NCBI GenBank assembly: GCA_946807835.1
Contig: OX327705.1
Coordinates: 16,336,501 to 16,400,500, forward strand
Length of the DNA stretch: 64,000 nt
From: Ailanthus altissimus
Taxonomy: Eukaryota > Streptophyta > Magnoliopsida > Sapindales > Simaroubaceae
Reading direction: 5' to 3'
The position numbers and the translations under genes are program-made. The notes beneath the pieces are model-generated. The model was not told the origin of the DNA. It searched no databases and saw nothing but the letters and a program-made list of their open reading frames with translations. This document shows positions 56,516 to 64,000 of the stretch, piece by piece (position 1 is the stretch's first letter; every line of letters starts with the position of its first letter).

Positions 56516-58871
56516 CTCACAGCACTCTAATAATAAATAACACTTCTTCAAAGAAAGGTACATCATTTGTACAACTCGTAGCAACAACAGTACATTGCCT
56601 GAAAAGTACCATAGAATCTAAAGAAAAGGAAAAATAGAACTTATCCTGACAAGAAGATGATGTGAGTCATGGGGTAGCAAAGTAAATGAGAAAAAACACC
56701 AGAACGAAATAGGCAATCGATTGATAAAAAATACACTGCTAGAATCACAAGATCACACTCTCTCGTTCTTGTCAAAGAAGTTTACACAACGCAAAAGCGT
56801 TGAATGAACAGAAAAGAGCCAAATCAAAATGTGCCTAGAAACCTCGATTGACCTATGTAATGATTGGATAATTAGATTTGTACAATTCAAAATACAAGGT
56901 TGGGATTGAGACACTTCACCATAGATGCATCATATCAAACATCTTAGAGTAGTTAAAAAGCACGGTAGTAGGCACATGATCTTTGAAGAGTCACTCGCAT
57001 TTGATGCAACGATTCATGTATCAGATTACCTTAGGATGTAACTAAATACCAAAAGACCCCAACCATATCCATTAATAAAATAAACTATGTAGCGCAATAT
57101 AGAGTTTTTAATTCTAACAAGTTATAATTAAAAACTGAGAGACCTTGTATCCCCCTTTGAAAGGTGGTTCGAAGTCAGGGACAATTCTGGATAAGACTTT
57201 AGGGGTGTCGAGGCCCAAATTCAACTCAAGCCTATTGGAGATAATCGAATTTTATTTTTACCCAAAGGTACTACTTGGTGCCCATGTTTAAGGTCTAAGG
57301 AAATCACTATATTTATCTATGTAGATCACCCCGAGCAAACCCTACAAGGTAGCCAAAACCATAAACTACAAAGAGTTTCCAGCTTTGACAGGTCAAAACT
57401 AGAAACTAAGGGACTGTTGTTCCTTATTGGAGGATCTGGCCCAACATTAAGGCCCAATCCAGTTGGATTAAAGGATTAAGGGCACACCAGTTCAAACACC
57501 TTGAGTATGGAACCTTGACCCAGGAAGGAAGCTAAGGCCCTAACTTAGCACAAATTATAAACCATAGGCAAAAAGCCCATCTATATGTTACCTACAGGAA
57601 CCTCTTTGGCATTGATGTATAATCTCAATGAGGTTATTTATACTTATCTGAACAAAATAAACCCCAAGGGGATCAAAGGTTTTCATTAACACTTGAATCC
57701 TATGATTTAAAGGATCCTAATCAATCATCACTCAAGAAGACTCAAATATTTTGGGATAAAAATTAATATTGTACACCCAGAGTCCATTGCAAATTAAGAC
57801 AAGGATAAAGCCCAAATTTCTCGAGATGAAGCTGCAAAGACCGACTATAAAAATATAAAGCAATGACGGCCAAAGATAATAAAACTTTCGGACACCAACA
57901 CTCTTTAGCTCTTTAATCCTATCAACTATATTCTACCTTGATTAACTTAAGCATCCGAGGGTCCTTGTCGGAATAACCACCAGGGAGATCTAATCTTGCC
58001 TTTGTTTTTTATTTCAGAGGTCTGTAGCCACTAGACAGAGCCCATCCCAGCATCATGCAATATTGGAAGCCCAATTTCATTTTTCTGATAAACAAATTTA
58101 ATGTTGGTCCAAGAAATCAGTTTTCCAAGTTAACAAGATATCTGTTGCTCGAGAAAATTTTTGCCTTTGCTCTTTTTACACACTCTAAGTCATTTTTTTT
58201 TCACTAGAGAGGCTTTTTTTTGTGGAAAGAAAGAATTCACGTTTTTTCCTTTTTGGGGGGTTGTTTTATTATTAACTAATAGATATTCCTACCTAAATTT
58301 GTAGTGATATTTTACCACCAAAATTTATATGTGAGATGGTTTTAATGATTTAGTGGTGTGTTTATATTGTGTTATGGATTTTCTTTACTTTTAAATTTGA
58401 CCATTTCGAAAGGATAATGAATGTAAAAATCAACTTAACCATCTAGAAAGTAAAAAAATGATGGTGGAGATTAATGAAGGTTGTTATAGCTTGGGTGCTT
58501 AGATCAGTTGGAATTTTTGCTCATTTTTACATGTTTAATGGGTGCTCGTTGGTCTTAAAGCTTTGTTGAAGTGATGGTAGGGCTTGACAACATCTAAGTT
58601 GCAAGGGAAGCAAATCTTCGATTGGTTCTTTAATGCTTAGTCTAAATCTGCTAATGGTGTGAGCTATATACTTTCTAAGATTTCCTCATGAGCAAGAGTT
58701 AGAAGGCTTATCTTACATATGTATGGATTCTATTGGTTCATTTACCTACTGTTTTGGTTTATTAGTTAGTCAAAACTCCCTTATCTTTTGTAGAGCCTTC
58801 CATTTCATTGGAGGTACTTTCGTAAGATTTGTTAATTTTATATGTTGTAATAGATTCTAATAAGGTTATTT
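56516..58871. other. Intergenic region, no gene recognised
   Basis: 57150-58060 is less AT-rich than its surroundings, but I find no domain on either strand. It may be an old unrecognised transposon. Confidence 0.4.
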
Positions 58872-58876
58872 TTTTC

Positions 58877-59050
58877 ACTACTAAGAAAAAGATTTGGTGA
58901 TAGAAATTTTGCTCTATCACCAATTTCTGATAGATAATATAAAGTATTTTATAATATTAGTAAATAGTGATAAATTAGGTCATAATGAGCTTTCTTTATT
59001 AATCATCACTAACTTATTATAATATATATCACAAATTTATGATAAGAATG
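58877..59050 (+). mobile_element. CACTA-like terminal fragment
   Basis: CACTACTAAGAAAAAGATTT resembles the terminal repeat of plant CACTA elements and is followed by short inverted motifs (TGGTGATAGA / CTATCACCA). No second end was identified. Confidence 0.4.
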
Positions 59051-59052
59051 AT

Positions 59053-59889
59053 CTTAAAAATACCATGACTAGAAGAGGGAAAATAACCTTTATAAATGAT
59101 TTTTCAAAATATACTAAGATATATCTATTGAGAAACAAAAATGATTCATTTGATAAGTTCTTAATCTATAAACAAGAAGTTGAAAACTAACTTGGGAAGA
59201 AAATCAAAAAATTAAGAACTGATCAAGGTAGAGAATATGTGCCTAGTATGTTTAATTTTTATTATGAGGATAATGAAATTGTACATGAAATTATACCTTC
59301 ATATTCTCCAGAATCAAATGGGATAGCTAAAAGGAAAATTAAAACTCTAAAGGACATGATGAATTATATGTTGATAAATTTCAGGGCACCTATGAACTTG
59401 TGAGGGGAAGTAATACTTACTGCTTGATACATACAAAATAGAAAATCATACAAGAAAACTGGTACGACACCTTATAAGTTATAGAAAGGCCATGAACCTA
59501 GTATATCATACCTTAAAGTGTGGGGGTGTCTCGCTAAGATCTTAATTTTTGATCTTAAAAGGAAAAGAATGGGACCCAAAACAATTGATTGTATATTTAT
59601 AGGTTATCCCCAAAATAGTGTTGCATATAGATTCTTGAGAAAAATACCAATGAATTATTTGATTAATATAATTTAAAAATATAGAGTTCTTTAAGATTAT
59701 TTTTTCTAAGAAAACCCAACAAAAAAAAATCATCAACTCATTTAGAAGTACTTTCTAGTCCTTCAAAGAGTTCTAGAGATGAACTTAGAAGAAGTAGAAG
59801 AATCAGAAAAGGCATAAATTTTTATAATAATTTCTATATCTTTATTATGAAAGAGGGTCCTCAAATATTTAAAGAGGTTATGCCCTCTC
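59053..59889 (+). pseudogene. Ty1/copia integrase fragment
   Basis: A near-continuous plus-strand frame reads FINDFSKYTKIYLLRNK, KKLRTDQGREYVP (second catalytic Asp), SYSPESNGIAKRKIKTLKDM (the usual catalytic Glu position carries Lys) and YLKVWGCLAKI, then a linker ending KEVMPSL. Three or more stops interrupt it. The RT that should follow is cut off by the LTR starting at 59890. Only this part of the older copia element is present. Confidence 0.85.
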
Positions 59890-61604
59890 TGTTAGGGATA
59901 ATACCCTAAAAGCATGTACTTGTAATGTGTTTATGAAATTAATGAAGTTGCAATTTTATACTTGATGAGTGTTCATAATTTTATGACATAAATATCAGAA
60001 AATTCATTGTTTATTTATGTAATCATAACTTTAGTATGTAATTATTATTTATAAGAGGATTAAAGTTATGGATAATAAATAGAAAAAGTTTGTAATAAAT
60101 TAATTAAAGTTTGGGATCTTTAATTAAATATTACTAGTACGGTCCACAAACATTTAAAATGTAGTGGTCTTATCCGGATCACTAATGTAGTGACATTATG
60201 GTGGAGGCACTATATATAATATGATTATATAGGACTGGACTACACGTAGTTTGAATTCTTATGTAAAATACCGTTGTTAATTAAGAATTCAAATAACGTC
60301 AACCGATGATCATATGCTGATTAACCTTAATCCTAAGTGATCATAAACTCTTGTTTGTGTCATTATGTCATTTAAAATATTCGTTACAGTTTATTTAAAG
60401 AATAGACTAAAAACTTGTATTTTGGTGGCATTATGAGGTAAACGGTTGGGAATATGATTTACAGATATGGAATCCATTCATTCCTAATGGAAGATAGAAA
60501 GAAGGTTCTCTTAAGGGTTAATTCTAGAATTGAACGGTTAAAGCGCTCAATTTGTAATAATGTTACAAATTAACTGTTCACTGGTGAATTAATGGTACTT
60601 AAGGATAAAGAAATAATTAGATGGGTAAAATGGTAATTAACCTACCTCTAATTATGAACCATCTATGGAGGATTAAATTGCATGTACTGATTAAATCAAT
60701 GTACTACTCTAAGTTTTCTAAGTAAATTATATCTACAATTTCAAGAATGCAATTCTAGGTTTTTAGTGGAATAACACTGGAATTAATAATTTGAATTAAT
60801 TAATTAAAGAGTTTAATTAATTATTCAAAATTTATTGGAGCTTGAAATTGTAGGTCTATAAGTTCCCAATACCACCTCTTTCGTTATTACAGTGAACAAA
60901 TAAAAGGATTGTGTTATTACACAAATTGTTTGTGTCTAGAAAATAGTTTTCAAATATGTATATTTTATAGTTTTGGATAAAATTAATTAATTAAGAATTA
61001 ATTAAAATAGATGAGATCTTATCCAAATATAATTAAATATTTAATTTAAGAAATTAAATAAATAAAATCTTAAGGATAAGTTTTTAAAATTATCAAAAAG
61101 ATTTTAATTTTAATTTTAGTGTTTTTCTTTTATTAAAAGACTAATAATGCTCAAATGTTGGGTATTATAAGTTAACCACAAATAATAAGACTCTATGTAA
61201 TTTACATGAATTAGGTCTCCTTTTAAGAGATAATAATTTAATTACTAAATGTTATTAATTAAATTATTATTTTAAAATAAGAAGATTAGTCTAAATAAAA
61301 TACAACACACATATGCGAAAAAATGTAGGATACGTATTTTTTTCTTGAGAGAAAGAAAAAGAGGAAACCCACTCTTCCCCTCACTGAAAAATAAGAGGCT
61401 TAGTTTGGAATCCTTTGGTGGAAGAAAACTCTGTGTTGATTCAAGGTATGTTCTTGTTAAATTTTATTTACTTTAACATCAAATTCATATATTCATAAGA
61501 TCCTTAGATAAAAAGTGTTTTTATCTAATGAAAACAAAGATTAAAGAATTTTTGTTTTCTATTCTGCCGCGTTGTTAAAGTCATAGCAATAAAGCCTTCC
61601 AACA
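59890..61604 (+). repeat. 5' LTR of the last copia element
   Basis: 1715 bp from TGTTAGGG to CCTTCCAACA, immediately before the PBS. The partner LTR is not in the window, so the left boundary rests on the TG start and on the break in the integrase fragment. Confidence 0.75.
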
Positions 61605-61606
61605 AC

Positions 61607-61618
61607 TAGTATCAGAGC
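61607..61618 (+). other. Primer binding site, tRNA-iMet (one mismatch)
   Basis: TAGTATCAGAGC; the canonical site has TGG at the start. Confidence 0.85.
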
Positions 61619-61864
61619 GTTGGTTTCTTGAATATATGATTTTGTGTTATGATTTATTTTATTTAAAACATAATTTATTTTTATGGGTATGTATGTTTGA
61701 GTGGGTACTTACATTTTGATAATATTCATGTGATAAATGATTGTTTTATATATGGATTCTTTGGTCGTTAATTATATGGTCCTCTAAGATTGATTTTTAT
61801 TATTTGTATATTTGATTAGATCAAAATTCTGTAAACCCATAAAAGGGGTATAGGATTTTTTGTA

Positions 61865-61899
<35 letters not shown>

Positions 61900-63460
61900 T
61901 CTATGGACACTGGAAGAAGAAGAAAATGATACGTTTATTTGGAAAGAAAGTAGCAGAAAAAGATGAAATAATAAATGAAAAGTGAAAGACGGAAAAGAGA
62001 GATAATTTGGTGGCTTACTGCCACCATTCACAGTTTAGGACAAGGGAGCCAAATATTGGCATCCCTTGCCAAAAAAAAATGTTCTTTGTTTTAAAATTTT
62101 AAAGTTCAAATTGTTTGAGCTTTTTATGTATATTTAAAAACAAAATTGTGTCTAAGAGTTAGACTATCTTGCAAAATATATAATGGGCTTAAGAAAAGTT
62201 CTTAAGTTCAAATGTATAAAATTACAAAGAAAGTGAATTGGGTTCGTTATGGACTTGAGAAGACCACATGCAATTGAGCTTGCGTGCTTGTATTTTTTAT
62301 TTGCTCTTATTTTATGGGTTGTAATTTAGAATCTTAGAGGACTCGGCTAAAGTTATATTAAATATTTATTTATGTGATGAATTATAACATGATCATGCAT
62401 AATTATATGTCATGCATTTGTACCCACTCATATTATTGTAATATGACATGCATACATGCCATAATTAATATTTAAATAGTTTTATTTTATTATGGCATAT
62501 TATAATTAATAAGATTAAATTAATAAATTGATTAGCATGTTTAGAACTTGTATAATTAATAAAATAATGTGAAATTAGGTTTAATAGTTAAATTGTTAAT
62601 TTTACGTTATTCTAAGTAACCTAAATTAAATAGTTTAATTTAGGATTACTCATAATATTATTGATAAAAGTATTGATAAAATTATTGATTTTATTATTTA
62701 TAAAAACAAATAATTAATCTAGTAATTGAAAAACTAGATTCATCTAAATTGTTAGGCCTATTTAATAGGAATAGTTAGACTAATGAACCTAGGCCCAATA
62801 AGATTGGACTTTATTAGGATTAATTAACTATACTTAGTAATTTGTTATATGAGATATAATAATTTTCTGAAGTTATAAAACATAAAGATGTTTTATAAAT
62901 TATAAAAACACATAGTTAAAAATAGTGAGTAAGAGAGGGTATATGACAATGAACCCACCGGTCTCCATTATTAGTACAACATTGTGAGATATAGGTGGCA
63001 CCTCACGACGCTTTGATTTCGTCTTCCTTACAGAAGGTGTCCGTTTATTTCAATAGCAAGGCTGAATTCTTAGAGATAGGATTAAGTGATGTATTTCATA
63101 ATTAACCGACCCTACGGTGGCATTTTTTAAGTTAAGTCATCTTAATTTGAAATAATGGGTTACACTCACAAAGATATAATTAAGAGGTTAATCATGTCTT
63201 GACCGAAATAAACGGTAGTTAATAGGTAAATGAAAATATGAGATATTTTGAAAATTTTCTATTAATTTGAGATAGTCTCATTTTTAATTTAAATGTAATG
63301 TGATCTACCCTACGGCGGCACATTAATTGTTAAATTGAACTATCGTGGATTAGTATATATATTTATATGTTTAAATAAATGAACTCATGCATCATGTTTA
63401 CTATTTCAAAAATCGTTATGATATTTATTCAAGTATTCTTAAAATTGCTTTATTTATTTC
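61619..63460. other. Leader of the last copia element
   Basis: Long untranslated region with an (AT)n run at 61867-61888. A motif CCGACCCTACGGTGGCA near 63107 recurs as CTACCCTACGGCGGCA near 63306. No gene. Confidence 0.6.
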
Positions 63461-63464
63461 AGCA

Positions 63465-64000
63465 TCATATCTAGAACAAACCCAATCATAGCCCTTTTAG
63501 CAAATGAAAAATTGACCGGTGATAACTTTGTAAAATGAAAAAGCAACATGAATATTGTGCTGATCTGTGAGGACCAAAAGTTCATCCTTATGGAGGAATG
63601 TCCTCTAAAACCTACAGCCAATGCTCATCATAATGTACGGTAGTAATATGAAAAGTGGATACAGGCCAATAATAAGGCCCGCTGCTATATGCTTACCAAC
63701 ATGAGCGATGTGCTTAGAATGAAGCACGAGCACTTGGAGACTGCACATGAGATATGGGATTCTCTCCAAGCGATGTTTGGCCAGCAGTCAGAATAAAGCC
63801 ACCATGAAGCTACTCGTAGTTACATGAATGATAAAATGAAGAAAGGAGTTCCGGTGCGTGAGCATGTTTTGAACATGATCAATTTAATCCATCAGGTAGA
63901 GATCTATAGAGCTACCATAGATGATAAGACTCAAGTCAGCACCATTCTTAAGTCTCTTACTCTAGCTTTTTCGCAGTTCAAAACAAATTATATTATGAAT
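63465..64000 (+). pseudogene. Copia gag (UBN2-type), partial
   Basis: The plus-strand frame reads PIIALLANEKLTGDNFVK, a stop in place of the expected Trp, MNIVLICEDQKFILMEECP, then stops near 63643, KWIQANNKARCYMLTNMSD, HEIWDSLQAMFGQQSE, a stop near 63795 and MNDKMKKGVPVREHVLNMIN to the window edge. These are standard copia gag motifs. At least three stops show it is inactive. Confidence 0.88.

Larger units (their letters stand above)
59890..64000 (+). mobile_element. Ty1/copia retrotransposon, 5' part, runs off the window
   Basis: An LTR starting TGTTAGGGATAATACCC, a tRNA-iMet-like PBS and a gag region follow in order on the plus strand. It is inserted in the older copia fragment. The 3' end and target duplication are outside the window. 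Confidence 0.85.

Overview
The window is repeat-rich nuclear DNA from a flowering plant, most likely a eudicot. It is strongly AT-biased. It carries a plant-type GH17 beta-1,3-glucanase with CBM43 and GPI tail, and it is packed with plant Ty1/copia and Ty3/gypsy retrotransposons, a MULE and MITE-like palindromes. I cannot name the species. Only the first 0.9 kb is an ordinary host gene, the 3' part of the glucanase.

Layout: 1-882, glucanase end. 1384-8980, a minus-strand copia element with a GTTTC target duplication; its left LTR was later split by a 2.26-kb solo LTR (family A) with its own CCTTT duplication. 8981-13020, AT-rich intergenic DNA with a palindromic MITE. 13021-16340, an eroded MULE with a minisatellite, a GT microsatellite and a GRF-like zinc finger fragment. 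17637-18375, a plant mobile domain (PMD) remnant behind a TATA box. 18390-19763, a truncated family A LTR. 19764-25120, a decayed gypsy pol plus a plant-transposon-protein remnant (PF20167-like) with an internal duplication. 25123-28317, another family A LTR, split by an LTR-like repeat (family R3); further R3 copies lie at 28.7-30.06 kb and 55.3-56.5 kb.

The centrepiece is 31663-54852, a two-level nest of related Ty3/gypsy elements primed by tRNA-Asp. The outer element (LTRs 31668-33104 and 53411-54847, duplication CCTTC) is interrupted in its reverse transcriptase by the inner element (LTRs 37253-38814 and 46873-48433, duplication GTGGA). Both elements carry two extra sense-strand ORFs between integrase and the 3' LTR: a 182-codon Cys-rich basic protein (called ORF-X here), and an intron-less copy of the plant cytokinin-activating enzyme LONELY GUY (LOG). 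Because both diverged elements hold the same pair in the same order, with conserved spacer blocks, a TATA box before LOG and candidate splice acceptors before ORF-X, the cassette looks like a stable property of a retrotransposon lineage and not a one-off capture. Both leaders also carry an array of short bulged hairpins whose sequence differs between the elements while the fold is kept.

Both present copies are dead. The outer one has stops, frameshifts and a lost LOG start codon. The inner one lacks about 1.1 kb of RT/RNase H and has Lys in place of the integrase catalytic Glu. 58.9-64 kb holds a CACTA-like end, a copia integrase fragment, and the 5' LTR, PBS, leader and broken gag of a further copia element that runs off the window.
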